The notes beneath the pieces are model-generated. The model worked only from the letters and a program-made list of their open reading frames with translations. It did no database searches and was not told the origin of the DNA. The translations under genes were made by a program, and so were the position numbers. A stretch of 64,000 nt of DNA, from assembly GCA_902651635.1 (NCBI GenBank), contig CACRSC010000087.1, positions 40,935 to 104,934 of the forward strand. The letters are read 5' to 3'. Shown one piece after another: positions 20,494 to 31,966 of the stretch. Source of the DNA: Mastigamoeba balamuthi (Eukaryota > Evosea > Mastigamoebida > Mastigamoebidae). The stretch's first letter is position 1. The number at the start of each line of letters is the position of its first letter.

Positions 20494-23400
20494 CTACGAC
20501 GCCGAGGACGCAGACGACGAGGAGGAGGAGGAGCCCGAGCACGAGGCAGGGGCGCGGGGCCTGCGGGTGGGGGGCGGGGGCCTGGGGGCAGCAGGGGCGC
20601 CGGGGCAGGTGCTGCGGAGGAGGTAGAGGTCGCGGGGCCCCGCGTCGAGCTGCACCTGGAAGGGCAGGAGCTCGGCGCTGCCGTCGAGGCTGCTCGTCCA
20701 GTCGACGGCGTCGACGGTCTCGGGCGAGAGCAGCGCCGTGTTGATGGGCGCCAGGGCGCTGTAGCGCTCCGCCTCGGGGATGACGGTCCCCCAGCAGTCA
20801 AAGAAGTAGCTCCGCGCCTTGATCACCCCCGCCACCTGCGTGCGCCAGCAGCAGCAGCAACAGCAGCAGCAGCAAGTGCCGCAGGGCCGGGCAGAGAGGT
20901 CGCAGTAGTTAGCATGCGCCCAACACAGAGAGAGAGAGAGAGAGAGAGGGTGTGAGAGGCACTCTGCTGGAGAGAGCTCTGTTGCTTGGTGCTGCAACAG
21001 ACAAACCACACAGCACCCAGAGGCCTTGCCCAGAGCTCCCCCTGGGGTCACCACAAGCNNNNNNNNNNNNNNNNNNNNNNNNNNNNNNNNNNNNNNNNNN
21101 NNNNNNNNNNNNNNNNNNNNNNNNNNNNNNNNNNNNNNNNNNNNNNNNNNNNNNNNNNNNNNNNNNNNNNNNNNNNNNNNNNNNNNNNNNNNNNNNNNNN
21201 NNNNNNNNNNNNNNNNNNNNNNNNNNNNNNNNNNNNNNNNNNNNNNNNNNNNNNNNNNNNNNNNNNNNNNNNNNNNNNNNNNNNNNNNNNNNNNNNNNNN
21301 NNNNNNNNNNNNNNNNNNNNNNNNNNNNNNNNNNNNNNNNNNNNNNNNNNNNNNNNNNNNNNNNNNNNNNNNNNNNNNNNNNNNNNNNNNNNNNNNNNNN
21401 NNNNNNNNNNNNNNNNNNNNNNNNNNNNNNNNNNNNNNNNNNNNNNNNNNNNNNNNNNNNNNNNNNNNNNNNNNNNNNNNNNNNNNNNNNNNNNNNNNNN
21501 NNNNNNNNNNNNNNNNNNNNNNNNNNNNNNNNNNNNNNNNNNNNNNNNNNNNNNNNNNNNNNNNNNNNNNNNNNNNNNNNNNNNNNNNNNNNNNNNNNNN
21601 NNNNNNNNNNNNNNNNNNNNNNNNNNNNNNNNNNNNNNNNNNNNNNNNNNNNNNNNNNNNNNNNNNNNNNNNNNNNNNNNNNNNNNNNNNNNNNNNNNNN
21701 NNNNNNNNNNNNNNNNNNNNNNNNNNNNNNNNNNNNNNNNNNNNNNNNNNNNNNNNNNNNNNNNNNNNNNNNNNNNNNNNNNNNNNNNNNNNNNNNNNNN
21801 NNNNNNNNNNNNNNNNNNNNNNNNNNNNNNNNNNNNNNNNNNNNNNNNNNNNNNNNNNNNNNNNNNNNNNNNNNNNNNNNNNNNNNNNNNNNNNNNNNNN
21901 NNNNNNNNGACCCGCAGCGCTGGTCCTCGCTCTCGTTTGAAGACGTTGGCCACGACCACGTACTCGTCGCCGATGGTCTTGAGCGCGCTCAGCCCGTGGC
22001 TCTGGCACAGCGCGTCCAGCCTGCTGAACGCCGCCGCCAGCACGCGGATGACCGCGCAGGGGTCCGTCTGGTGCCTGTACAGCGACTCGATGCCGTACAG
22101 CCTGCACACCTGCGCTGGGAGCGTCAGCGGGGCGCACCCGAGGGGCTCAGAGGCGCACGAGGGCCGTGGCGCGGGGGACGGCGTAGGCAAAGTAGCGGCA
22201 CTCGTTGCCGGGCTCCTGGAGGGCGGCGAGGATGTGCGGGGGGACGACCGAGCGGACGAGGAGCTCGGCGACCTGGCGCTCGGCGAGGGCGTGGGCCTTG
22301 GCCTGGAGCGCGAGGTCGGCGCGGACGCAGTGGCAGCGGGCGGTGCTCTCGGCGACCCTGTTGAAGAGGACCATGGCGCAGCCAAACTGCCAGAGCAGGA
22401 TGGCGCTGATGGCCGGCAGGCGCCCCGCGGCCACGGGGGCCAGCGAGGCGGCGCACATGAGCGCCGTCAGCGGGGCGACGAGGTACCAGGGCAGCCGCGA
22501 GAGGTGCATGGCGACGACCCACGCGAGCACCAGCAGCATGTAGCCGTCGGCGTAGTCGAGCGCCACCACGTAGACCGCCGTCAGCACCGTCGCCGCCGCG
22601 CAGAGGCCCACCGTCGCCGCGTAGTACAGGCGCGGCTGCCCCGCCAGCAGCGTCGCCGCCGGCACGAAGAGCCACAGCAGCAGCACGCGCGCCGTGTGCA
22701 CCGCGTACTCGGCCGCCGTCGTCGTCCCCCGCCGCAGCGCGTAGAGCACCACCACAAAGACCGTGTTGGCCAGCGCGAAGAACGCCATGATCGCCCGGCA
22801 CTGCAGCGCAGACCGCGGCGCCTCGGCCGCCAGGTACCGCCACTCGTCGCGCAGGCTGTCAAACGACAGCAGCAGCGGGTTCAGCGCGTGGATCGGCCCG
22901 CACGGTATGTCCCCCGCCACGACGCTCGCCAGCGTGCACGGCTCCTCCGCGCTGAACTTGACGCACTCGCGCCTGTACCCGCTGCACGGGGCCGGGGGGG
23001 TCAGAGGCCAGAGGACCCTCGGCGGCCGGCACCTGCTGAAGGGCCTGTCGACGCGCGCCCGCGTGAACTCGAGGCTGTAGGGGCGCACCGTCGCGATGAG
23101 GCCCACCGCAAACTCGCGCGAGTAGCGCGTGAACTGGAAGTCGCCCTGCGCACGAGCAGCACACACGCGGCCCCCGGTGAGAGGCACAGCGGCACGAGGA
23201 GGAGCGCGGGGGAGCCCCCACGTGGTTGCTCGCGTAGTCGGCAATGTCGGGGGAGACGAGGGTCTCGCCGGGCCTGGCCTTGCTCGAGAACATCTTGGCG
23301 ATGCCCACGGGGTCTGAGGGGGGGGGAGGCGGGTCAGCGCGCTCTCAGCCCTCCTCTGGGCGCAGCGGGGGAGGCGCACAGCCCCAGAGGTCGAAGCGGG

Positions 23401-25470
23401 GCCGGTCGACGCCGATGACGCCCGAGACGACGGTGCCGACGGCCATGCCGACCCTGCAGCAGAGCTCGCCCGACTTGGCCTGCAGGCGCACGTGGCCCAT
23501 GAGCCTCGCCACGTCCCGCGCGAACATGCAGCAGTTGACGGCGCTGCACGTGTTCTCCCTGCGCCCCGCCGACGGGTGGGCTCAGCGAGGCCAGCGGTGG
23601 GAGCGACGGGGGGGGGCGCGCAGGGCAGCAGGCGCACTTGGTGACGCCGGCGGCGAAGAGGAGGGAGGGCCCGTGGGAGGAGACCTTGTCGACGCAGTGC
23701 TTCGAGGCGATGTGGTCGGCCTCGATGAAGACGGTCGAGAGCGCCTGCAGCTGCGCCTCGCTGTCGCCCACGCTCTCGAGGCCCCCCACCTCCACCGAGA
23801 TCACGATCGCCGGGTTGCTCAGCCGCGCCACCACTGGGGCCAGCCACGGGGCGGGGCACAGCCACAGGGGTCACGCCGCACAGCACGGGGGGGCGGAGGC
23901 AGCGCACAGACACCGCGCACAAGAGAACACGGGCACAGAGGGACATCGCGGCAGAGCAGGCGGGGGCAGCGCACAGACGCCGCGCACAAGAGAGCACGGA
24001 CACAGCACAGATGGACACCGCGCAGCAGCAGCAGGAGGGAGGGCGCAGGGTCAGCGCTGGTGGGGCCAAGCGGGAGGGCCGGGGGAGCCCCCGAGCGGGC
24101 AGCGGGCAGCGCACTCTCAAAGGGGGAGGCCGAGGCCGAGGACTCGGACGAGGAGGCGAGCTCCGCCGAGGGCTCCGAGAGGGCGGCCAGCGCGGCGGGG
24201 GCTGCGGCCCCAGGGGCGGCGGCAGCGCGGGCCGCAGCGCGGGCGAGGGCCTGGGACTCGATGATGGCGCGGGCGACGGCCCCCGGGAAGAGCGCCCCCA
24301 CGAGCTCGTCCGCGGCGGCCTTGGCCTGCAGCGCGCAGCGGCGCTCGCGCTCGAGGACGGCGGCCGCCGCGAAGTCGCCGCGGCGCTCGGCGGCGATGAC
24401 GTGGCCGAGGACGGCGACGGCGAGGGCGAAGAGGGCGGCCACGAGGCAGAGGTACCAGTAGGCGCCGCTGCTGCGGGCGAGGAGGAGGGCAGCGGCGGCC
24501 TCGAGGAGGGCGAGCCCCCCGAGGCCAGCGGGGGCGGAGCGGGGCCAGGGGGCTGCGCCGCAGAGGACGTAGGCGAGGGCGGCGACGGCGGCGGCGCCGA
24601 AGCTGAGGAGGGCGGGCGGGGGGTCGGCGATGGCGGGGCCGAAGGCGAAGCGCGGGCAGACCTCGACGGCGACGGGGGCGGCGGCGGCGACGAGGGCGCA
24701 GAGGGCGAGGCAGAGGGCGGCCTGGGCGCGGGCGAGGCGGGCGAGGGGGCGCAGGCGGCGGGAGAGGAGGAGGGCGAGGGCGGCGACGACGAGGGCGGCG
24801 CAGGCGCAGACGAACAGCAGGAAGACGCGCTGCGGGCAGCGGCGGCCAGAGGCCACGCTGCTGAACTCGCTGCCCATGCCCAGCACCCCCAGCGCCACCA
24901 GGTGCACAGCACTGCAGACCCACCGCGGTGGCGTCACCCACAGCGCACACGTCACGTGACACGTCACACAACCGCCACGTCGACACATCGCATCGTGACG
25001 CGACAGAGGGGCACACGCCACATCGACATCGACATCGCAGGCGACGACACGTCAGACGACGACGACGACGACAGGAGCGGCACAGCAGCAGCAGCGCACG
25101 CCACATGGACATCACATCATAGGTGCGACACGTCAGCGAGGCGACAGCAGCACATAGGTGGCCACAGAGGGAGCGCTGGCAGGACCGCGGTATCTAGATA
25201 CGGCCACAGCAGGGGCGCAATATCTAGATACCGCAGACACGGGACAGACACCCCGCAGCAGGCGGTGCCGCAGGAGGAGGAGGAGGAGGAGGAGGAGGAG
25301 ACGGAGGAGACGGAGAGGGCGGACCAGTAGGAGACGACGACGGCGGAGGAGCTGAACTCGCGTGCGTGGTGCCTGCGGAAGGCGGCCTCCACCGCGGCGC
25401 TGCGGAAGACGCCGCCCAGCGCTGTCCGCCCCAGCTCCACTGCCGCGGGGGGCTGCGGGGGCTGCGCCAT
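20494..25470 (-). CDS. Transmembrane nucleotide cyclase with two membrane clusters and two cyclase-like domains (interrupted by an assembly gap)
   Basis: Proposed exons: 25325..25470, 24115..24911, 23638..23833, 23380..23558, 23222..23313, 23033..23145, 22159..22981, a segment <21909..22109, gap, then 20494..20835. Most donors are GTGCGC, GTGCCG or GTGGGG and all joins are in phase; the first donor (GTCCGC, at 25324) is the weakest. The order is that of animal and Dictyostelium ACA adenylyl cyclases: a cytosolic N-terminus, a first cluster of hydrophobic helices, a first cyclase domain (PAIVISVEVGG, GMAVGTVVSGVIG, FDLWGYPVGIA), a second membrane cluster (YALRRG to FNRVAES), then a second domain (YGIESLYRHQ, LKTIGDEYVVVANVF, and FFDCWGTVIPEAERYS beyond the gap). 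The Asp positions that normally bind metal are not conserved in the first domain (SVEVGG and KVSSHGPSLLF) and only the GDEY Asp is evident in the second. Activity and choice of ATP or GTP are therefore uncertain. Product size cannot be given because of the gap. Confidence 0.8.
21059..21908. other. Assembly gap of 850 n
   Basis: The run of n lies inside the cyclase gene and removes part of the second cyclase domain. Nothing can be said about its content beyond the expected coding exon(s). Confidence 0.99.
25187..25234. repeat. Inverted repeat with a self-complementary core, in a cyclase intron
   Basis: Arms GCGGTATCTAGATA (25187-25200) and TATCTAGATACCGC (25221-25234) are exact reverse complements around a 20-nt loop, and each contains the palindrome TATCTAGATA. 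They lie inside the first proposed intron of the cyclase gene (24912-25324). They could form a stable hairpin or a paired binding site. Confidence 0.7.
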
Positions 25471-25564
25471 CACGGGCTCCGTCCCCGCCGCGTTTCCTCG
25501 CCGCCGGGCGTCCGTATCTGCTTTCTGCAGATTGTAATATCTCCCCAGACAAGATTCTCTCTTA

Positions 25565-25589
25565 GAGCACCCGGAAAAATCCGCGCCAC
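25565..25589 (+). repeat. Left terminal inverted repeat, followed by a subterminal direct repeat
   Basis: Exact reverse complement of 27231-27255. The segment CCCGGAAAAATCCGCGCCA (25571-25589) is repeated with one base missing at about 25589-25606, making a tandem pair that may be a transposase-binding site. Confidence 0.92.
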
Positions 25590-25623
25590 CCGAAAAATCC
25601 GCGCCACTGACAACAGAGAAATT

Positions 25624-27220
25624 TCAGCGTTGTTGAGGACGAAAGAGGCCCGCGCCCGCCATCATGGCGGCGACGAGGGGGTTGAGAGGGGCGACGGCCT
25701 GGGGGGCAGGTGCGGGCGCGTGCTGGAGGGGCTGCGGGGGGGCGGCGGCTGTCCCCTGGCGCAGGGCGGCAATGACCTCTGCAGAGGTGAGGACGCGGCT
25801 GTCGATGCGCACACCCGTCCGCGTAAGATACGGATGGCGTGGGGCGATAGCGGCTGAGACGTAGTCGCATCTGTCCAGTATGAGTTCTGGGCGGAGTGGG
25901 AACAGGCCACCATGGGAGAAACCGGAACGAACTGTCTCATCATACAGGGCATGATAGAGGGCCTTCCTGGCTGCAGAGAGCAGTCGTTCATGTTTATCAT
26001 TGAGTGTCATAGTGCCTGTAAAGGAGATCTCCCGAGTGAGGTGGTGCTTGAACACAGCAAATACACAGAGATCAAGAGGCTACAGTATGTGTGTGCAGTG
26101 TGAGGGAAATGTCATAACATAGATGTTGTCCCTCATCAGCTCCTCGAGCAGATCCGCATTAGCACGTGATGAGTGGCTATCCAGAAGGAGAACCACTGGG
26201 GCATGAGGCTGACCGTGCTGCTCCCTGCGCTGGTGAATCTCGGGAACGAAGATTTTTTCCATCCACTCGGAAAAAATCTTCCTGTTTATCCATCCCTTGG
26301 ATGACCCTGCGAAGTTATAGTAGCCCACGTAATTGACAGCACCTCCAGGCAAATTAATCAGAGGAAAGATCAGACCGGGCTGAAGATGTGTTCCATCAGC
26401 ACCAATGCAGAGTATAAGAGTCACATGCTCTGTCCAATTTGGAACATGACGTATCCCATGACACCTGACACAATCAGCATCATAAATAACGACCTTGCGC
26501 TTATCAGTGCCTGGTGACAAAAACATCTCATCAAGATTGAAGAGTTGCCAGTCAGCTAGACGAAGTTCTGATTGAATCTGTTGATATAGGCCAAACCAGA
26601 GAGCAAGCTCCTCTCTTGATGCCTTGCGTTCCTAAAAGTATGTCAAAATCAATATATGTATACAAATATATAGAAAGTTGGAAAATAATATTGACGTCAT
26701 TTTACGAACCTCCTCAATCAGGCGAGGATGGGCCAAACGAATCTCTTGATATCTCTGAAGCATCTTGACTGCCCAGTCCGAAGTAAGAACCGGAATCATA
26801 TCACTTGGATCGACCTGAATTCTATTATTGATAATTCGTCTTGCCTAATTGGATATTAAGTTGTGATAGTAAGAATTGGGTTTATTTTATCTCCAAAAAT
26901 AGTACCTCCTCAACAACATCTGCAATCTCGGGATCCTCCCCCTCGTTGAGGAAGAAGTCACGGAGCCACCTCAACAGCAGCTCCTCCTCGTCCTCTCTCA
27001 GTTGGCGGGGACGACCTAGTTCGTGAGGCTCTCGTTTTGCTGCTGTAGCAGCATTGGCCCTCTCCAGAGACCTTCTTGATACTCCTGTGGAGGCACATGC
27101 ACAGCGTGTGCTGAAACCATGGCTAATAAGCCACCTTGCCTTTGCCTCTGCACTTCCCTGATCGCGACCCTCCTGGGTTGCCAGCAGCAGGCGGGCTTCG
27201 TTCCTCTTGGTATTTGCCAT
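25624..27220 (-). CDS. pogo/Tigger-like DDE transposase with one in-frame stop
   Basis: Exons 26906..27220, 26710..26844 and 25624..26631, with introns of 61 and 78 nt (donors GTACTA and GTTCGT, AT-rich, acceptors TTAG/TTTAG). The N-terminal part is a helix-turn-helix DNA-binding region (CACASTGVSRRSLERA). The catalytic domain has NLDEMFLSPG (first Asp), VTLILCIGADG, WINRKIFSEWMEKIF, VVLLLDSHSSRANADLL (second Asp) and FPSHCTHIL followed by PLD (third Asp). This is the DDD arrangement of pogo/jerky elements. At 26080-26082 a TAG stands where the family has Gln in HLLQPLD, so the protein as read ends just before the third Asp. Downstream the frame stays open for about 150 codons to a low-complexity Pro/Ala tail. 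The stop suggests a newly inactivated copy, a sequencing error or read-through. Confidence 0.88.
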
Positions 27221-27230
27221 TGTTTTCAAA

Positions 27231-27255
27231 GTGGCGCGGATTTTTCCGGGTGCTC
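27231..27255 (-). repeat. Right terminal inverted repeat
   Basis: Exact reverse complement of 25565-25589. The transposase ATG starts only 11 bases inside it. Confidence 0.92.
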
Positions 27256-27256
27256 T

Positions 27257-27626
27257 ACACCTCTGAGAATCTCGAATGAATCTTCTCCCACTGATCCCCC
27301 TCCTCTGCTGACGTACCAGCACACGTCGTGCGGCTTGGTATTGCATCCGTGCATCCACGCATCCTGCCCTCTCCTGAGTGCTCTTGTGCGCTGTGCGTGC
27401 TTGTCAGTGCAGCAGAGCAGAGCAGCCCACAGGGCCTGACGTCCAATGAGCGCAGCCGAGGCCACTGGCACCCGTGGCGTTGCCTTCTCTTGCCTTCTCA
27501 CTCGCTCAGTCCCAGTCCATCAGCAGAGGCCGCTCCTCTCTGCCCGTGCCATGGGTGCGCTGCCTGCGGGCCTCCAGGGGCTCCGAGGCCTCGGGGCGCA
27601 CACGCGGCCGCGCCCCTCGCTGGCCC
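27257..27626. other. Intergenic between transposon and hsp20
   Basis: No gene seen. It includes the 3' flank of hsp20. Confidence 0.45.
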
Positions 27627-28172
27627 CTACTTGACGTCGATGCTCCTGGCCTCAGTGGCGGCCCCGGCGCCCTTGGGCACGTCCACCACCAGCACCCCGT
27701 CGCTCAGCTCGGCCCTGATCCCCGCGGGGTCCGTCCCCTGCGCCCCCCCGCGTCACCGCAACGTCAGCAGCGGCAGCGGGCCCGCAGCTCCGCGTGGGCG
27801 CACCTCGGGCAGCACGAACGACCGCGCAAAGTCGCCGCAGCGGCGCTCGGAGCGGAGCCAGACGTCGCCCTTGCGCTGCTCGCCGCGGCCCTTGCGCCCC
27901 GCGACCGTCAGCACGCTGCCCGCCACGTCCAGCGCCACGTCACCCCTGCAGACGCCCGGGAGCTCGCAGACGACGCGGTAGCGGTCCGCAGACTCGCAGA
28001 GGTCCGTGGGCGGGCGGTGCAGCGCAGAGGGGCGCAGGGGCTCGCCGGCCTCGCTCAGCGCGGGCAGGCAGGGGGCCCCGACGTCGAGCTCGCTGCCGAA
28101 GACGCTGTCGAAGAAGCGCTGCAGGCGCTGCATCTCGCGCGGGGGGTCCGCCATCAGCGCGCTGCTGCTCAT
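27627..28172 (-). CDS. Small heat-shock protein, Hsp20/alpha-crystallin family
   Basis: Exons 27804..28172 and 27627..27737, joined across a 66-nt GTGCGC...GCAG intron in phase, giving about 159 residues. A short N-terminal arm (MQRLQRFFDSVFGSELDVG) precedes the alpha-crystallin domain: DRYRVVCELPGV, VALDVAGSVLTVAGRKG, RRCGDFARSFVLPE and, across the intron, AELSDGVLVVDVPKG. The LPE-(n)-GVLVV order is diagnostic of the family, which forms oligomers that hold unfolding proteins in the cytosol. Its 5' half and promoter were copied to about 32600-32900 during the tandem duplication of the neighbouring protease genes. I could not find a convincing heat-shock element upstream by eye. Confidence 0.93.
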
Positions 28173-28416
28173 CTTTGCGTCTGCTGCGCTTGGTGCTCTG
28201 CTCTGCTCTGCTCCTTTCTTGTGCGAATGAATGCAAACTGCGGTTCGTAGCAGAGCCTCTTCGGGACCGCGGATGCCTTTGTATCGTCCGTTGTGCCCGT
28301 TGCGCGGTGGCCTGTTGATTTCGTCACTTCGCCACAGTGTCTTCATAAACACACGGGCCTCACGGCCAGCCACAGCGGAGCTATAACAGGGTCTCGTTGT
28401 TGTTGTTGCGCTGGGG

Positions 28417-31408
28417 TCAGTTGGTGCGAGACAGAGCGGCGAGCAGCAGCAGGAGGGCTGCCCAGGCCGCGGGCGCGCGGGCGACCGACGCCGACGCCTT
28501 GCTCGCGCCGTGCGAGCTCCCCGCGGCCGCCGGGGCATCGCTGGCGGCGCTCTTGGCCGCAGATCCCCCCGAACTGCTGCTGCCCCCGGCGCTGTGCGCG
28601 GGTTCCGCCGCGGAGCTCGCGCTCGCCTTGCTGGACTCGTGGGCAGCGCAGTCGCCGCCGTCCCACGAACACGCCGTCGTGTTGCACTCTGCCAGAGAAT
28701 TGCGAAGGTATGTTTCAACTTAACTGCGGAGACAACAAGGGGTGCATGTCGTAGGGGATCGGCGCACCCTGGTCGCACTCGCCGTCGTGGACCCACGAGC
28801 TCAGGCAGAAGGGGGCGCAGCCGAAGAGGTGCTGGCAGTCAGGGGCGTCGTAGTTGCACGCGGCGTTGAGGCACTCGGGCTCGCAGATGCCGTTGCCCCT
28901 GTGGATCGACGGGAAGCATCCCGGCGCACAGCGCTCCTTCCTGACGTCGAAGCAGTCGCCCCTGTCGTACCAGCACTCAATCTGCATGTGCGCCAGCGTG
29001 CAGTCAGGAGAAGGCAGCCCTCGGGACCCGAACGAGGGCGCAGCGCACATCGAGGCACGCGGTGTCGCAGAAGCCGTCGCCGATCCAGCCACCGAGGCAC
29101 CGCGAGTTGGTGTCGCAGGTGTCGCGGGCGCAGTCGCCGGCGTCCCAGCCGCAGGCCTCGTTGAAGCAGGCCGCGTTGCACACGCCGTCCCCGCGCATCG
29201 CGTTGCTGCAGTCGACCGCACAGAAGCCCGTGCCCACGCGCTCCGCGCACGCGCCCCCGTCCCAGCCGCACGCCGCCTGCGCACGCGGGGGTGAGGATGT
29301 TGGGGCAGTGGGTGGCCTGGCGGCGCGTGTTCGCTCACGCTGTAGCACTGGTAGTCGCACTTCCTGTCGTGGGCCATCGACACTCGACACCGCGCCGCGC
29401 AGTGCACGCAGTCGCCGTTGTCGTAGTTGCACGCGCTCTGGCGGGGGCCCCGCAGCACGTCAGCCGAGGGAGGGAGAAGGCGGGGGGGCTGGCGCTGTGC
29501 TGCTGCTGCTGCTCACCGTGTTGTATTCGTTATTGCAGAAGCCGTCGCCGAGGACGATGCTGGGCGCCCCGCAGGCTGAGAGGTTCGCGCAGTCGCCGCC
29601 GTCAAGGCCGCACGCGCTGACGTTGCAGGCGACGTTGCACCAGCCGTTTCCCACCTCTGTCTTGAGGCACCCGGGCGCGCAGGTCGCGTTGGTCACCCTG
29701 CAGTCGCCGCCGTCGAAGTTGCACCGGCTCTGCGCCCCTCACACAGTCAGAGCGGATCAAACCCCCTCGTGTGTTCCCGCACGCTGTTGCAAGCGGGGTC
29801 GCAGATGGAGTTGTTGACGAGGGGGCTAGGGCACTTGGGGTCGCAGAACGTCGCCGTACAGTCGCTGCCGTCGAACTGACACCACGACTGGAGGACAGAG
29901 AGACATTGTGAGACATGGGGAGAGGGGCAGGGCGCGTGCCTTCACACAGGCCTTGTCGCAGTGGCCGTCGCCGATCATCCTGTTCAGGCACTGGTCCGCG
30001 CACACGTCCCCCCATTGGCAGAAATTGTTGTCGTTGCCACAGGCGAACGTGGCGCACTCGGGGTCGCAGACGTTGTTGGCGAGCATCGCGACGGTGCAGC
30101 CGGGGCTGCACTGCGTGATGTTGCAGTCGCCGCCGTCCCACTCGCACTCATCCGAGTAGCACATCATGTTGCAGATGCCGTTGCCGATGTTCCTGCAGCG
30201 TTACCACATTAATCGAATAGGATTCGATATTCTGGTGTTGGTCTTCGGTTTTTCTCTTTTTTCACGTACTTTGCGGGGCAGCTGCACACTTTGGTGCCGG
30301 CGTCGATGGCGGCCATCACAGAGTCTATCCAGACCCGGAACGAGCTCAGGCGCGTCCAGATGCCGGGCTTCCCAATGGCAGCGCAGCCCATGCCCCAGTT
30401 GGTGAGGCCTACCTGCACGGCGTTGCCGCTGCTGTCGACGTGCACGAGGGGCCCCCCGCTGTCGCCCTGGCAGCCGTCCCTGCCACCCTCGTTGTACATC
30501 GTGCAGATGACTGTGCGGTTGTAGCGCAGTGTTCAGGCTCTGTTTTGGGCGTTGGGGGCTGCTTCGCACCGGAGTCGGGGAGGTCGGACGTGTTGTAGAG
30601 ATTCCTGCAGCGCTCCATCGCGATGGTCGGCAGCTTCACCTCGCGCAGGATGGCGGACCCAGATCCCTTGGTGTAGAGGGTGCCCCAGCCGATCGCCCAC
30701 AGCTTCGTGCCAGCCCTGCGGAGTGCGTGCCGTTGTGCCACACTGTCAGAACACACCTAGTCCCCCGTTCACTCGAGCTACGAACGGGGAATCCGGGTAG
30801 TCACTGGGGGCAACCTTCACCGCCTGCAGCCCCGTGATGGGTGTCGCGAGCTTCAACAATGCCACGTCATCTGCACAGCCCGAGGAGGGATGCCGCCCCG
30901 AACACTGAGCCCAGAACAGAAATTGCGCTCGGGCCGGAATGAATGTCCCGAGAGCAGCGCACTGATAAGGATGCCGCTATCGAAGTCGGTGTGGGCGTAG
31001 ACGCCGGCGACCCTGCTGATCTGGGCGGTCTCGAGCTCGGTGGGCGTCAGAGTGCCGGCTGCGACGGGGCATCCGGGACGATAACCCTGGGCCAGCTCCG
31101 TAGGCCCCGACTCGACGCAGTGGCCCGCAGTCAGCACCCACGTCGGCGCTATCAGCGAACCCCCGCATCTCTGCGTGATGCCCCATGACGAGTTGTCCAG
31201 CAGCGCTGCGACCGAGTGGTGCGCGCACCTCAACGTGAGACCGTCAAGAAAAAACCAGGAAGGCGGCGAGATGGAACTTGCCTACCACCCAGGGGTACTT
31301 GGACACTGAGACCACGGGGTTGCCGTTGACGATGCGCTGCGACAGCGTAGCCTCGTTCTGGGCCAGGGCCACAGAAGCAGCAGTAACGAGGAGCAGTGCG
31401 ATGTTCAT
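28417..31408 (-). CDS. Trypsin-LNR surface protease, array copy 1
   Basis: Signal peptide MNIALLLVTAASVALAQ, then RIVNGNPVV, the usual activation-site start of a trypsin domain. Exon 1 is 31282..31408 and exon 2 ends at 31205; the intron between has a GCAAGT donor. Catalytic residues: His in LTAGHC (near 31121), Asp in NDVALLKL (near 30867) and Ser in [12 protein letters not shown] (near 30459). The residue six before Ser is Asp, giving trypsin-like cleavage after Lys/Arg. The protease part ends in KVCSCPAKY near 30270. From about 30196 to 28680 runs a chain of LNR modules (for example GNGICNMMCYSDECEWDGGDC), cut by introns after the Asn/Thr of C-x-N/T. The last module, [12 protein letters not shown], is followed by a Ser/Ala stalk and WAALLLLLAALSRTN, a probable GPI-anchor signal. 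It is the left unit of the tandem duplication whose partner is the gene at 32979-35943. Confidence 0.88.
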
Positions 31409-31966
31409 GCCAGAGTTGTTTATTATAAGTGGAGAGTGCTACCACAGCACCGGCTCCTGATTTGCCCTCGCCAGCACAAATGCAGCCGGTCGTCCCGTTT
31501 TCCGTGCAGTACTGCATATTGCGAGATAATCTAAGGGCTTGGGGTACCAGAAAGGAGAATGTACACACTCGTGCCGTTGGCTCAGCCTTTTTCTGGGAAA
31601 CCGAGCCAGATACGGCATCGCACTGATCAACCGTTATTTTGGTCTCTTCATCATTTCTTCCCCTGGCGCGTGGAGACTCGGTTTTCCACGGGCCGTTGAG
31701 CCGCGGGCGCGGCGTACCTCAGAGAGGCCTTTCTGCCCTTGAGCCTGGGGCTGCATCTGCGCTTACTTGTGCGCCGTCGCCCTGGCCCCACAACCCACAA
31801 CCCGACATACTGGGCCATTAATGGACACGGGGAAAACGCCATCCCCTCGTTTAGTACCGTTGTTTGAGCCCCCGCTATTCGGCACGTGCTGCCACATTTC
31901 GGCGTGTACCACCGATAACTGTAGAAGAGCTTCTGCGACTGGAGGCACTAATAGCTGCACAGCCTG
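31409..31966. promoter_or_regulatory. Upstream region of array copy 1, shared with copy 2
   Basis: No gene. Parts of this stretch (for example ggtaccagaaaggagaatgt near 31545 and the segment around 31880-31940) recur upstream of copy 2 at about 36076 and 36410-36460, so the promoter was duplicated together with the gene. No specific factor site can be named. Confidence 0.5.

Larger units (their letters stand above)
25565..27255 (-). mobile_element. pogo/Tigger-like DNA transposon, 1.69 kb, with matching ends
   Basis: Perfect 25-bp terminal inverted repeats (25565-25589 and 27231-27255) begin GAGCACCCGG, and a TA dinucleotide flanks each side (25563-25564 and 27256-27257), the target duplication expected of the Tc1/mariner/pogo superfamily. 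It carries one transposase gene on the minus strand. Its AT-rich introns and lower GC differ from the host DNA around it. It sits between the cyclase start and hsp20 and does not break a recognised gene. The identity of the two ends suggests a fairly recent insertion. Confidence 0.92.

Noticed and set aside
28173-28416. Heat-shock element upstream of hsp20
   Set aside because: TTC and GAA triplets occur but not with the nTTCnnGAAn spacing.
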